NCBI RefSeq assembly: GCF_018271975.1
Contig: NZ_JAGUCN010000018.1
Location: 62,001 to 126,000, forward strand
Length of the DNA stretch: 64,000 nucleotides
Source of the DNA: Carboxylicivirga mesophila
Lineage (GTDB): Bacteria; Bacteroidota; Bacteroidia; Bacteroidales; Marinilabiliaceae
Direction of reading: 5' to 3'
In this document: positions 53,601-62,249 of the stretch, piece after piece
Layout: every line of letters begins with the position of its first letter
Position numbering within the stretch: the first letter of the stretch is position 1
Program-made: the position numbers and the translations under genes
Notes under the pieces: model-generated
What the model was told of the DNA's origin: nothing
Seen by the model: only the letters and a program-made list of their open reading frames with translations
Databases searched by the model: none

Positions 53601-56063
53601 GAAAGGCGTAAAACGGTTGACTGGTGAGTTTGAGGCATCATATAGTCCTATAGGAAAGTATTGGACTGAATTATCTGAATAGTTCCCAGATAATACGATT
53701 GGTAATGTTAGTCCTCCATCTGAACTTAATCCTGTAGTTCTGAACATACATTCATTGTAATTCCAACTTAATCCGGCTTCTTTAGATAAGCTTGACAATA
53801 TTTCAAGATTGTATTTATCCAAATCAACAATTTGATTTCTATCAAAGCGTAAAGCATTGATATCAACATCACTAAGCAGAATAATTTGAGGAGAAGTGAC
53901 ATTTACATTATTAAGTCTTAAATTACCAAACGCTGGTGTTTGCCCTACTTTCCCTTTTAATGTCTGTGTTGAAGCTGAACTATTTAACACCAGATATCCA
54001 CTCCCGGTAATATCTCCATAAGTAATATCGATATTACCAGAAAGGTTACGATCACTGGTTCCTACATCCAGTGTTCCTTTATTTATGGTTAAATCTTTTG
54101 TAATAGAAATAGTTCCTGTACCCAATGTAACAGTTGTCGCTTGACTATCTTTATTTAACTCTAAATAATCAAAACTCACTGTTCCGCCATTAACAACTGA
54201 CGGATTGCCACCAATAAACCTTGTAACATGATTACTACCTGTACTGTAGGAACCACTATTCGTTAGGTCTCCTCCAATCTCAAGCAGATTATTAGCCGTA
54301 CTTAAAGTAGAGCTGGCACTTCCAATGGTAAGATTATTCTTGACGGTTAAAGACGTGTTTAGATTAATGGCTTGAGCATTTACACTGTTAATCTCCAGAT
54401 TGTACAATGGAGCTGTACTTGATATATTAAAAGTCGCCCCTGCCGATGCAGAACGATTAATGATGATGGTTCCACCTGTCACTCCATAATTACCTTCTCC
54501 CGACTCAATGCCTATTGCTAACTGAGATGGGGTAGCTGCATCAAACAACTCAATGGTACCACCACTCATCATAAACACGTTTTCGCTTCCTTTGATGTGA
54601 AAAGTAGGCGAACCACTACCTGATAAATCACTATTAATATCACCGTAGAGCTGCACTAATCCACCCGATTGGTTATAACTCCATTTACCGGTTTGACCAC
54701 CCGCACTTCTAAAACCTGGAGTAATAACTGTTCCTCCTTCGATTATTACACTAGCATTACCAGAGTCCCATGCTACAAAACCATGAGTTTTTGTCTCAAA
54801 AAGACCAGCGGAAATCTTGAACTTACCCAAAACCGAAAAGGACTTTGAACCCGATGCTGCACCATCAACTCCAGTTCCTGTAACTCCCCCAACTGTTGTC
54901 TCTGCATCGGATCGGGCTGTGCTATAAACTTTAACACCAGCACCATTTATGTGCAAACCAGAAGTGGCCCCTATAAAGAAATCAGAACCACCTTCTGTAA
55001 GTGTTGGAATGAAAACTGAGCCACTAAGCACCAGTGTACCATTTTTAAGATATAATGCTTTGGTATCTACTCCATTTTGATTATTACAACCATATAACCT
55101 GAAATTACCTTCAGAAGATGCTGATAGATTTAATTTGTATGACTGGTCAAATCCCTTATCCAGAATTAAGCGATATAAATTAGTAACTCCATTACAAATA
55201 AGGTTGGCATCCGAAGAGCCTGTCATTGTTAATAGTGCAGCAGCAACTCCATCACCTGTTAAGCGCGTATTATAATCCGGTTGATTCTGGGTAGTCAAGT
55301 CAATTATACCAGCGTTAACAACATTACCATAACAGATAATCTGGTGATAGTCTGTTTCTGTGTCACCAAATGAATCACCAGTCCTAACAGTTAATTCACC
55401 ATCAGCCTGTATGGTCACATCACCTTTTATTGTCACAGTGTACCGAACACTTGATGCTTCTCCTAAACGTACCTGACCACTCTTAATTAGCAGGTCACCA
55501 TTTAAAAGATAATTGTCACTCAGTGTAACTTCATTACTACTATTGAGATTTATCTCCAGATTATAGAACGTGGAAGCAGTTTGAATACTGAAGTTTGAAT
55601 CACCATAATAAACAGCAGTACCCTCATCTCCACCTTCTGCAACGAAATAGGAATCATCGGTCACTGTCGGATAATTATCTGCAGCCATTAACAAACGACC
55701 GTTGCCTTTGAGTTGCGCAAAGGAATGGCCACCTGATTTTCTTAAATCCAACTGACCTGAAACTTTCACACTTCCAAGGCTTAGTGTTATATTTCGTTCC
55801 ACGCCACCATTACTAGCTGCATCAAAAGGTATAATACCATCTGGCACTACTACTGTTTTACCTGTTAAGATAACTACATTATCTCCTGCTGCAGGCACTG
55901 CACTGCCAACTGGCACAGCACCTGCAGGGTCCAGGGTCCAGATATCAGGGTTATCCCAGTCACCACTTGCTAATGTATACCATGTTTGCTGTGCATTTAC
56001 CAAATTAAATAATCCAACAAAAAGGATCAGTAAGAAAATCCGAATGCTCGATTTATATTTCAT
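47661..56063 (-). CDS. Giant (2800-residue) T9SS-secreted surface protein
   Basis: A 2800-residue exported protein. It has a signal peptide (M-K-Y-K-S-S-I-R-I-F to V-N-A-Q), four G8-like modules opening with G-D-W-x4-7-W motifs (near residues 30-50, 945-965, 1850-1870 and 2275-2295), and between them long beta-helix-like runs of short strands (N-L-x-I/V-N/S, G-x-L-x-I-x-x-G). A C-terminal cassette (about 2390-2720) shared with the neighbour follows, then a type A T9SS sorting domain (about 2731-2800) ending G-V-Y-V-V-K-V-I-G-R and D. It would be exported by T9SS and anchored or released, acting as adhesin or structural protein; no catalytic motif seen. It is by far the largest gene here. Confidence 0.85.
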   Translation of the reverse strand: MKYKSSIRIFLLILFVGLFNLVNAQQTWYTLASGDWDNPDIWTLDPAGAVPVGSAVPAAGDNVVILTGKTVVVPDGIIPFDAASNGGVERNITLSLGSVKVSGQLDLRKSGGHSFAQLKGNGRLLMAADNYPTVTDDSYFVAEGGDEGTAVYYGDSNFSIQTASTFYNLEINLNSSNEVTLSDNYLLNGDLLIKSGQVRLGEASSVRYTVTIKGDVTIQADGELTVRTGDSFGDTETDYHQIICYGNVVNAGIIDLTTQNQPDYNTRLTGDGVAAALLTMTGSSDANLICNGVTNLYRLILDKGFDQSYKLNLSASSEGNFRLYGCNNQNGVDTKALYLKNGTLVLSGSVFIPTLTEGGSDFFIGATSGLHINGAGVKVYSTARSDAETTVGGVTGTGVDGAASGSKSFSVLGKFKISAGLFETKTHGFVAWDSGNASVIIEGGTVITPGFRSAGGQTGKWSYNQSGGLVQLYGDINSDLSGSGSPTFHIKGSENVFMMSGGTIELFDAATPSQLAIGIESGEGNYGVTGGTIIINRSASAGATFNISSTAPLYNLEINSVNAQAINLNTSLTVKNNLTIGSASSTLSTANNLLEIGGDLTNSGSYSTGSNHVTRFIGGNPSVVNGGTVSFDYLELNKDSQATTVTLGTGTISITKDLTINKGTLDVGTSDRNLSGNIDITYGDITGSGYLVLNSSASTQTLKGKVGQTPAFGNLRLNNVNVTSPQIILLSDVDINALRFDRNQIVDLDKYNLEILSSLSKEAGLSWNYNECMFRTTGLSSDGGLTLPIVLSGNYSDNSVQYFPIGLYDASNSPVNRFTPFEVFANGTSLNDNGSITIIPVNGKHPTTDPTATVLPFYWSVKYSGLTGITKDNLAYYFTYDKYLSNSFEKNGSVLTGATWSEFSGVRDNNDLTFKFPYAAELSKDFTLGKANDYNWVVTLYSRQSGDWNTLSTWSLDSHTGDAIPRDSFLPQNGDRVIIGNGHRVSVAYDGTDPYNTENVGEIIFAHDTTVSTNLEDFPRLQIERGNTMNLNRVSGTGVITQWIDNSRDPVITGDLGDFVNNKYSWFLFVASAAQVDIPETIALYPNVMTEGSGRVLTFTNDIVINRHLNPRGNSIIRMNNGADGDINIGGDLLLGDWQDGVLEFDDDGTERVLTIEGNIDFTSSVTAPTNARQLRVLNTTPNNLKHQIYLEGDIIQGAGVIDLANSGATDNNAIITFNGSQSATVSKTASEATDFYRLEIDKPSDKKVHFTNNFTLSGDASQATKPINLLSGECHLGSTGTHVISSGGADFKIPSGATLRVDNGTVVRLGGSSSNTGMWLDGDLIIEDGGIVNCAYGSNGFTDNYIEYSSSGDATITLNGTAQLTIGSQLRRSLNTDVGVLTFNQAGESSTVKVGVNEAGATSRGLFEITGAGSSFTQAANSKLTIIRGHGATNKALLFEPESVTIGSGAGFIIGDNTTPAGQIMAIYAGSELGDLTIEGTNAPSAVLNVVPATINGNLVINSGEFDANGLDVILKGNLFKDAAATYNPNNNTTYFEGVDQTITGDLTFANLIRQTGTGTLTLDASSPVLVTGNMELLSGTLNTGDNDLTLYGDLVNEVTTTGTGGQGIIMAGSDIQELGGTGQYYRLTINNANGVALPTQSGALTFTNQLRLVNGVFDIGRNLLIFNNGASIEPVNPFSSSNMIQTNLSFTDNGIKKYFPVISAEESFTYPIGSLGKYTPVIFDITSNGGSTGAIRVKAADEPHISIPLADQANVLQYNWTLDAEGIQGFSGLARMYSNDGDALGDTSQYITARILLGSTDWNKFTTDEFQGKANADDISLFYFSNTDDAGIDGDYTAGVSTAIPDQVPSYITVVDGNYSDVSTWATYDPDTGVTGAAGVGIPAGGPRGSLIYINHYLSFPDNFEAAYRTFINATGTANIGNSFGHRLGDVYGVGKVRVERGDLPAGAYDEFFSETGGTLEYSGTGNYDILSELPLLNNLIVSGTGERRLPNVNVQLYGDWTIDGPDVINTHNSNLYLKGDLSFAAGTFDAGIGTSTLGFNGIVNQYVNGALSFTSAEGGALYSLEVNNPVGIQVSNDLDVDKQLLLTNGIIVVDASSAVKLTDSDENAVVGASVSSYVDGLLKKEILSGGKFDFPVGNASRYGNVEVTVDGVSGGEWSVRYYNTNPSSVSRSPESLIAPVEYVSHNEFWHITAPNTSAQANLLLRWDSGSGVTPDNDFRVVKWNTTAWEQVNIGTKSGTTTSGTVNLSGNLLFSSLEHYLTFGSVVIPAFDWEGGLSGDWFDPLNWSDNQVPVASSNVTITNTGTAPFVKNISEVAQVNDLTISHTSGLTIQPGAQMTINGALITNDLLFVENTNTQPASLITHGNVTGDVSFKWTYDNLRWWFIAHPITNPVMTSYDAIIAPNDYVMYEYLDGGINRISKTAYNFTAQDEIKGYMFKVKEAGAEVIHTGAINAASSYSTSLLTDWQIIGNPYPAYYQLPKETGPTADFANTTGTVYVTVSTRNSDKTFETYNTLTGLSSPETFTGVIAPSQAFYVQTEPLQTGQVTMRASNRIHDVNKVSLKTAVKEENVLRVKLNNGELTDEAVIALRENGDLGFSRIDSEQKFTTTSNYSFVYSVVDNKSAVINVLPADIYDESVHLGLRTKFEGLNALSISGLNSLVDDYEVLLEDKGTNPSTMTKMTSTTVYEFTAIEGTINDRFALHFKEPKTEVPTDIDDVDTDESDAVRAYVQKGSVLTVDCQWNGEKQVLLYTIEGRLVASEEFKGDTFTKDLSLRPGVYVVKVIGRDDAYEQKLYID

Positions 56064-56477
56064 AATCTTAGGTTTATCTTATTATAACGCCCTTAACAAT
56101 ATAGGTTTGACGATTCTCTGTTGTCAACTATTTAACTGCAAAAGTACAATTATTCCGTATTCTATTACTTAGATAACGTATATAGAATAATAGTCTAACA
56201 TTCAGCACTCAGCAACAATACACCATTAAGCACTATATTACAGTACGTTACAGTTCTGGCTGATTTTTCATCGACTATATTTTTTTGATTAATTGTTGGT
56301 TTTACTAGATTAATGTTCAACCTTTTCAGGACTATAAATATACTTTTTAATAAATCAGCTATTTAACTAACTTAGGAGACATCTAATACGCACTCAAACC
56401 AACAAGCAGTCTACAGTAAAGGCCAAAAAAAGCCTCCGAAACACATCGGAGGCTTGTGCATAATATTATTAACTAAT
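56064..56477 (-). promoter_or_regulatory. Intergenic region with promoter of the giant surface protein gene
   Basis: A 414-base AT-rich gap. TACTTTTG on the minus strand (56139-56146) is a perfect -7 box, 75 bases before the ATG; no TTG at -33. The rest has no gene, and a terminator for the next gene lies at 56430-56455. Confidence 0.6.
56430..56455 (-). terminator. Terminator of the 737-residue T9SS protein gene
   Basis: AAGCCTCCGA (56430-56439) pairs with TCGGAGGCTT (56446-56455), 10 bp perfect; on the minus strand it is followed by TTTTTTGGCC. Confidence 0.85.
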
Positions 56478-58691
56478 TTACTTAATCATCACTTTTTGCT
56501 CAAATGTGTGCTCTCGCCCTATCAGCTTTACAATATACATTCCTGTACTCAAAACTAATGACTTAACCGTTTTGCGGCCCACAACACCCTCTTGAAATAC
56601 CAGCTCACCGCTTATGCCATAAATCATTACTGTAACCTGAGGCTCATCCCAATCATGTTCAATCACCAGTTCGCTATTATTCTGAAGATACACCTTAGCA
56701 TCATAAGCTTTCCAATCAGCTATATCAATATCGGTTGCAACAGCCGGGATATTTAAATGCAACACAAAGCGTTCATCAAAACTTCCTTCTTCTGTTGAAA
56801 ACTCATATACTGTCTGACCATCCAAGTTAGTGAATTCCTTCTTATTTTTATCTTCTAATAACACTTCCAATTCTGTAGTCAGAGTTTCTAATCCTTCAAG
56901 ATAAACCTTATGCAAGCCTTGTTTTGAATTAATACCAATTGTTTGCTGCCAATCTTCTTCTATACGCGGTAAAACATTTATAACAGCCTTATTGCCTTCA
57001 ATAACCGAATAAACATATGACAAGCTATTGGTAGTAAAACGCTGTTCCGAATCTAACCGACTGAATCCACACTGCCCATCTTGTCTGAAAGCCAACACTG
57101 CTTCATCTACACCACCACTTTCATTTTCGATTTTAATCCGCAACACATCAGTCTCTTTAGGTCTAGTGGTAGATTTCAGTTGCGTACCAACAGCGTGAAC
57201 TCGATTAGCTGAACGCATTTTAATATTACCAGCAGTGCTGGTTTTTACATAAAATGCCTGACCTGGTGCAATAATACCATTAACCAATGTGTTAGATGGG
57301 GAACTAATACCTGTTAATGTATTGTAAGTACTATAAGTCTTATCACTATTACGAGTTGATTCCGTTACATATACCGTTCCGGTTGTATGGTAAAAATCTG
57401 CATTGATATCAGCCGCATCCTCTAATGGCAATTGGTAATAGCTAGGATATGGATTAGCAATAACCTGCCATTCAGTTTGTAAAGCTTTCGAATATTCTGC
57501 ATCGTTATTTACCTGACCTGTCATTTCCAAAAGTGTGTTATCATCTTTCACCTTAAACAGGTACCCTTTTATCGAACTCTCTCCTGAAAAATCCTTGTTG
57601 GTTTTCGATATTTTAGATAGCACATCAGGATCCTGATAGTCATATAATACATAATCGTTCGTACCACCATTGGTCAACAAGATATTATCGTAACTGATGG
57701 TCATCAATGCATTGGAGATAGGGTGACCTATGAACCACCAATTGCCACTATTGTATGTCCATCGAAAAGTGATATCTGCAGGTGTTATACCATCTCCCTG
57801 CAACACATCCCCATAAACGATGAATGAAGATGGAGCGCTATTCGAATTTTCAACAACTAAATTAGCTCCTGCACCAATGGTAATATCACCTAAAACAGTA
57901 ACTTTACTACCTTGCGGAATGGTTAATTCAGTTCCCGCTTCTAACTCCAAATTCCACATAAAATACTCAGAACCAGCACAAAATTGCGGATAAAAAGTTT
58001 TCCCCGATTCTATAAGCACATTATCTCCCGTTGTTGGTGTATCTGTATTGGTCCAGTTACTATCTAAATCCCACTGTGAACTACCACCATTCCATGTGGC
58101 AGTTGTAAATAATGTTTCATCTACATTATCAATAAAGGTGTCTTCTATATCCGGAGGTAATACTCCCGCTTCGATTAAATCCCCAAGATCACCAGAACCA
58201 TTACCAGAACCAGTAAAATCATCAGGATCACTTAAAAACAGCTGACCTGCATTATCTTCGGTTGCACCACCATTCTTACCTGTATAGTCATATGAGCCTC
58301 CAACCGCTAAAACACCCGTTGTTTCAATATTAAGTTCGAGGGAGTTTTTGCCCCTGACATCTAAACTACCACTGACAACAAGCGTACCATACACCTGAAA
58401 ATCAACATTATTCTGATTCACATCACCTATAACCAAATCTCCTTTGACAACCATTATAGTATTAACCTCAACGGTTAACTCCATACATGTAAAATCACCT
58501 TCAACGATATATATAACAGTATCATTAGGATTGCCATTATCAACAACTGTAACCAACTCATTATAAGTCAAAGGCCCCGAAACAGTCTGACTTGTTGTAA
58601 TATCCAAGGCCGTTACCTCACAAAGAACAGTTTGCATCAGCCAAATTACCCCAAGGAATACCATTTTTTTAATGAAGTAGTTATTTCTCAT
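56478..58691 (-). CDS. T9SS-secreted protein, paralogue of the C-terminal end of the giant neighbour
   Basis: A 737-residue exported protein with signal peptide. An N-terminal part of about 320 residues has beta-helix-like strands (G-D-L-V-I-G-D-V, G-T-L-V-V-S-G-S-L-D-V) and one G8-like W-x-G-G-S-S-Q-W-D-L-D-S-N-W module. From about residue 325 it follows the giant protein closely: F-R-W-T-Y-N-S-G-N-W-W-F-I-G-H-P, Y-P-S-Y-Y-Q-L-P, T-G-T-V-Y-V-T, N-S-D-K-T, A-P-G-Q-A-F-Y-V and S-A-N-R-V-H. It ends with a T9SS type A sorting domain. It is probably a duplication product of, or template for, the neighbour's C-terminal cassette. Confidence 0.85.
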   Translation of the reverse strand: MRNNYFIKKMVFLGVIWLMQTVLCEVTALDITTSQTVSGPLTYNELVTVVDNGNPNDTVIYIVEGDFTCMELTVEVNTIMVVKGDLVIGDVNQNNVDFQVYGTLVVSGSLDVRGKNSLELNIETTGVLAVGGSYDYTGKNGGATEDNAGQLFLSDPDDFTGSGNGSGDLGDLIEAGVLPPDIEDTFIDNVDETLFTTATWNGGSSQWDLDSNWTNTDTPTTGDNVLIESGKTFYPQFCAGSEYFMWNLELEAGTELTIPQGSKVTVLGDITIGAGANLVVENSNSAPSSFIVYGDVLQGDGITPADITFRWTYNSGNWWFIGHPISNALMTISYDNILLTNGGTNDYVLYDYQDPDVLSKISKTNKDFSGESSIKGYLFKVKDDNTLLEMTGQVNNDAEYSKALQTEWQVIANPYPSYYQLPLEDAADINADFYHTTGTVYVTESTRNSDKTYSTYNTLTGISSPSNTLVNGIIAPGQAFYVKTSTAGNIKMRSANRVHAVGTQLKSTTRPKETDVLRIKIENESGGVDEAVLAFRQDGQCGFSRLDSEQRFTTNSLSYVYSVIEGNKAVINVLPRIEEDWQQTIGINSKQGLHKVYLEGLETLTTELEVLLEDKNKKEFTNLDGQTVYEFSTEEGSFDERFVLHLNIPAVATDIDIADWKAYDAKVYLQNNSELVIEHDWDEPQVTVMIYGISGELVFQEGVVGRKTVKSLVLSTGMYIVKLIGREHTFEQKVMIK

Positions 58692-58893
58692 ATCTCAAAT
58701 TTTATCTTTTCCAGACTTTAAATCACTCGTTTTACGTTAATTACACAAAAGGTTTCAACCTTCGTAATGTTTATACGCAAAATTTATTCGCGGTTAACGA
58801 AACTATTGTGAATAACGCCTATTCTTAGATGATTGTTTAGATACCGGTGACGAGTAACCTTTATGTACTATGAGTAATTAACTTTCTTTATAT

Positions 58894-58925
58894 AAAAAAA
58901 ATGCCCCAACAATCATTGAGGCATC
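58894..58925 (-). terminator. Terminator of the double-hotdog gene
   Basis: On the minus strand ATGCC-TC-AA / TT-GG-GGCAT form a hairpin (58901-58924) followed by TTTTTTT. It follows the stop of the gene by 27 bases. Confidence 0.7.
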
Positions 58926-58951
58926 AATTGTATTATACTTGAGTAAACAAC

Positions 58952-60046
58952 TTACTCCACTTTGCGAAGCGCTTTCCAATCAGCCACGCAACATATTTTC
59001 CCTTTCAGGGCCGGACATTTTTCTTCAAGTACCTTTTCAACGTCTGCCGGACGCTCAAGACCATTGAACAGTTCCAATGGAAAATCAGCCTCTGACAATT
59101 CCAGTTCTGTATCTACATTGCGTAATCCAAAAGTCCGCACATCAATCTCCTCAAAACCAGGCATAATCTGCTCACAACCTTTAACGTAACTAAAAGCGCC
59201 AACTCGATCTTCTGCTACTACCGGCACCACATGAAAAGCACGTTCGACCTGAGGCAACAATAATTGACGAAACTCGCGCCCCGATATGCCCAATACCATT
59301 GAGAGCACAATACCACCTGAAATAATAATCTCCCCTGGTTTATAGCGCTGATAATTAAAGTGGATAGGGTGTGTATTTTTAAAGTAAGTCGCCCAAAACA
59401 GGTTCTCACTTTTTCCTACCGGTCTAACAAAGGGATGCAATAGTAAATCACCCTCATGAAAATCATCAATCTTATTCTCTATGGCTATTCCTCTTACCCG
59501 GGCCAATATCTTTTCTTTGAAGTGGTGGTTCTTATGCGGTTCCACCAAGTCAGAGTTTTCACTTGACAGCATGTTAATCTTAGGGAATAATGTCACACGT
59601 TCAAGAGAAAAGACAGGCTCACCCTTTTGATTGGATAATATATGCTCCGAGACTACAGTTGAATAGTTCCCGTTAGAAGTTTCTTTAATTTCTTTAACGA
59701 CAATAACACAGGAGAATGTATCACCGGCAAATGCCGGATTTAAATACAATGCATCCCGCACTTCGAGGTGCAGCAGGCTTGAATGAGCAAAACTTTCCAC
59801 CCCGAGGCTCAAGGTTAGGTTGAGCAAAAAACCATAAGGTAAAAACATCTCATGAAATCCAAGAATACCGGCAAACTCACGACTATTCTCGGGGTATGAT
59901 GACGTTGGCATTAGTCCACTCCATAAGCTGTGAACTGATTCATCAACTGTGATATTGAAATGACTAACGATTTCCTGACCAATTGATACACGATTCAGAT
60001 CAAGACCGTAGCTTACTTTTCTGTTTGGTTTAATAAATCCTTGCAT
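58952..60046 (-). CDS. Double-hotdog MaoC-like protein, probable acyl-CoA hydratase type
   Basis: A 364-residue cytoplasmic protein that reads as two hotdog folds: N-terminal half with L-P-Y-G-F-L-L-N-L-T-L-S-L-G and the F-A-G-D-T motif typical of MaoC-like dehydratases, and C-terminal half with N-T-H-P-I-H-F-N followed by H-V-V-P-V-V-A-E-D-R-V-G. It resembles mesaconyl-CoA hydratase/beta-methylmalyl-CoA dehydratase, but no CoA ligase, lyase or dehydrogenase is nearby. The -7 box TATTTTTG (60066-60073, minus) lies 20 bases before the ATG. Monocistronic; function uncertain. Confidence 0.65.
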   Translation of the reverse strand: MQGFIKPNRKVSYGLDLNRVSIGQEIVSHFNITVDESVHSLWSGLMPTSSYPENSREFAGILGFHEMFLPYGFLLNLTLSLGVESFAHSSLLHLEVRDALYLNPAFAGDTFSCVIVVKEIKETSNGNYSTVVSEHILSNQKGEPVFSLERVTLFPKINMLSSENSDLVEPHKNHHFKEKILARVRGIAIENKIDDFHEGDLLLHPFVRPVGKSENLFWATYFKNTHPIHFNYQRYKPGEIIISGGIVLSMVLGISGREFRQLLLPQVERAFHVVPVVAEDRVGAFSYVKGCEQIMPGFEEIDVRTFGLRNVDTELELSEADFPLELFNGLERPADVEKVLEEKCPALKGKICCVADWKALRKVE

Positions 60047-60065
60047 GGTTAATGATTGAGAAGGA

Positions 60066-60073
60066 CAAAAATA
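60066..60073 (-). promoter_or_regulatory. -7 box of the double-hotdog gene
   Basis: TATTTTTG on the minus strand, perfect TAnnTTTG. The rest of the 281-base gap to 60327 is AT-rich with nothing clear. Confidence 0.6.
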
Positions 60074-60327
60074 AAGCTTTTAACCATACAAATCTCACTC
60101 ATATCAAGCCCTCTGGACATAAAATGCACTTCAACTTTCAATCACAATTAGATTTAATTTAAATTGCTTTCATATTTAAAGGATGTTAGCCATTCATCGT
60201 AAAATCATTAAGCAATAAAATGAAAAAAATATAGGACTGTATCCTCTAATCATGTGATATTCATTTACATTTTATAACAGTGAGTGCTTAAAAAGTTAAA
60301 TTATTAACGTTATTTGGTAATACATGG

Positions 60328-61332
60328 TTAATGCCAAATACCTGGAATTACAGAATTACAATTGGGACAGTTACCTACTTCATCAACCAACATCTCAGTA
60401 TTATAGTAGCTACGCTTCATAGCTTCAGTCTTACAGTCAGAACAATATGTATTTTGATATCTATTCTTACCAACATTACCAACATACACATATCGCATTC
60501 CTTTTTCCTGAGCCATTTCAGCTATTTTGAACAACAACTCTCTGGGCGTTGCATTCAAATGTTCTAATTTATAAGCAGGTACAAACCTGTTAAAGTGTAT
60601 GGGCACAGTCTGAAAGTCATTGTCAACCAGCCAATCAATCATTAGGTTAATCATCTGCCAATCATCTGTCATTTGTGGAATAACCAGGTTGGTAATTTCT
60701 AACCATACACCTGCTCTTTTTATAGTTTGTAATGATTTCAAAACCGGCTTAAGACGAATGCCACAAAGTCGCTGATACAGGGCATCATCGAAACACTTCA
60801 GGTCGATATTGGCTCCATCTATGTATTTTAACAACTCATCCAAAGGCCTGGAGTTAATATACCCGGCCGACACCATAATATTCAATAATCCCTCTCTTTT
60901 AGCGACCTTAGAAGTTTCAAGCATATATTCGTAATATACGGTAGGATCGGTATAGGTATAGGAAATGGACTTACACTTATATGAAATGGCAGCCTCAACC
61001 ACCTGCTCTGCGGCAAGTTCTGTACTTGAGGCCTCATTGGGCGACACTTGTGAGATACTGCTGTTCTGGCAGTTTAAGCAGGCCAGATTACATCCGGCTG
61101 TAGCAATAGAGAATGTTTTTGTACCCGGTAAAAAATGGTACAATGGTTTCTTCTCCACCGGATCGACATGAATGGCGCAGGGGTTGGCATAAGCCAAGGT
61201 ATGCAATCGCTGTTGCTGACAAACGCGAACTCTGCACTTCCCTACTTCACCTTCTTTTAATTGACACATATGCGGACACAATTCACAGATGACTGTGTCA
61301 GCAGTCTGCCGGTAATACATTGCTTCATACAT
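60328..61332 (-). CDS. amrS: AmmeMemoRadiSam system radical SAM enzyme
   Basis: A 334-residue cytoplasmic radical SAM protein. N-terminal Cys-rich stretch C-E-L-C-P-H-M-C and G-K-C-R-V-R; radical SAM motif C-N-L-A-C-L-N-C-Q (C81, C85, C88); then Y-T-Y-T-D-P-T and G-A-N-I-D-L-K-C-F-D, all hallmarks of the AmmeMemoRadiSam enzyme. A C-terminal zinc-ribbon-like C-S-D-C ... C-P-N-C ends the chain. It starts two bases after the phosphoesterase stop. The system's reaction was, to my knowledge, not settled. Confidence 0.92.
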   Translation of the reverse strand: MYEAMYYRQTADTVICELCPHMCQLKEGEVGKCRVRVCQQQRLHTLAYANPCAIHVDPVEKKPLYHFLPGTKTFSIATAGCNLACLNCQNSSISQVSPNEASSTELAAEQVVEAAISYKCKSISYTYTDPTVYYEYMLETSKVAKREGLLNIMVSAGYINSRPLDELLKYIDGANIDLKCFDDALYQRLCGIRLKPVLKSLQTIKRAGVWLEITNLVIPQMTDDWQMINLMIDWLVDNDFQTVPIHFNRFVPAYKLEHLNATPRELLFKIAEMAQEKGMRYVYVGNVGKNRYQNTYCSDCKTEAMKRSYYNTEMLVDEVGNCPNCNSVIPGIWH

Positions 61333-61334
61333 TG

Positions 61335-62249
61335 CTACATTGTTGTCAGTTGCTCGTTAACTCCTGTCGATTCCAAAATCCTTGATGCGGCACGGCGATA
61401 CCCTTGAATAATTATTTGTTGGTCGGGCGTCAGCCTAACGATGGAATAGCTATTATTGGTCATTCCCGAAAAATCCACTAAAGCCTTTTGAGTGATGTAA
61501 TGAATACCATTAAGCAGATTATAACCACCTTCATGACGATGCCCCTGAAAAACAGCCAGCACTTTATTACTTGATTCCAGAACTTGTCGTACCTGCTGCG
61601 CATTATTCACATACAAATTGCCTTCTCCATCGAGCGGTTGATGAACAAAGACACAAACTGGCTGCGGGCTATTAGTTAATTCCTGCTCCAGCCAATTGAT
61701 TTGTTCCTGAGGAATCGCTGTATCATACCACTCAAAATTATTGGAGTCATAAGGCACTCCATCTCCTCTGAAGCAGGCATCAAGAACAATAAAACGCCAT
61801 TTATTTTGAACAAATGAATAATAGGTTTTATCAGGAGCTATTCCTGTATTCTCAATGGCGTCCAAAAAGTCCTGCTTAGAAATAGTATCAACATCATGAT
61901 TGCCAAGCACATGGTAACGAGGCCCTTTAAAATATGAGTATACATCTTCAATGGCATGGAGGTATTGCAACGTTTTCTGCTTGTCCGGTTCGGGATCTTC
62001 ATCTTTAAAGTCTCCTGTTTCAATGGCAAAATCCAGCTTCTTTTCGTTGTATAATAAAACGGCTTCAATGAGTTTCTCACGGCTTTCTGTAAAATACCTG
62101 TCCCACTTCATTACTGCCTGGGCATAATGCACATCAGTTACCCAACCAAAAGTTACATATCCGGGCTTACAGCCGTAAAGGAGTGGCGATAAAGCCATTC
62201 CTCCAATGATCCATGAGCTTGTTTGTATAAATTGTCGTCTGCTAATCAT
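61335..62249 (-). CDS. Tat-exported calcineurin-like metallophosphoesterase, possible lipoprotein
   Basis: A 304-residue protein with a twin-arginine signal, S-R-R-Q-F, and a hydrophobic stretch ending L-L-Y-G-C (Cys27), a plausible lipobox. The metal site is complete: D39-V-H41, E-T-G-D, G-N-H-D, V-H-Q-P and G-H-R-H. Tat export suits folding with metals already bound. It overlaps the AmmeMemo fusion gene by 8 bases (ATGATTAG) and lies 2 bases before the radical SAM gene. An extracytoplasmic phosphoesterase between two cytoplasmic AmmeMemoRadiSam genes is unexpected. The substrate is unknown. Confidence 0.85.
   Translation of the reverse strand: MISRRQFIQTSSWIIGGMALSPLLYGCKPGYVTFGWVTDVHYAQAVMKWDRYFTESREKLIEAVLLYNEKKLDFAIETGDFKDEDPEPDKQKTLQYLHAIEDVYSYFKGPRYHVLGNHDVDTISKQDFLDAIENTGIAPDKTYYSFVQNKWRFIVLDACFRGDGVPYDSNNFEWYDTAIPQEQINWLEQELTNSPQPVCVFVHQPLDGEGNLYVNNAQQVRQVLESSNKVLAVFQGHRHEGGYNLLNGIHYITQKALVDFSGMTNNSYSIVRLTPDQQIIIQGYRRAASRILESTGVNEQLTTM

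Noticed and set aside
48000-56000. Frameshift or assembly error in the 8.4-kb surface protein gene
   Set aside because: The frame is open throughout and its repeats are diverged, so no break or collapse is visible.
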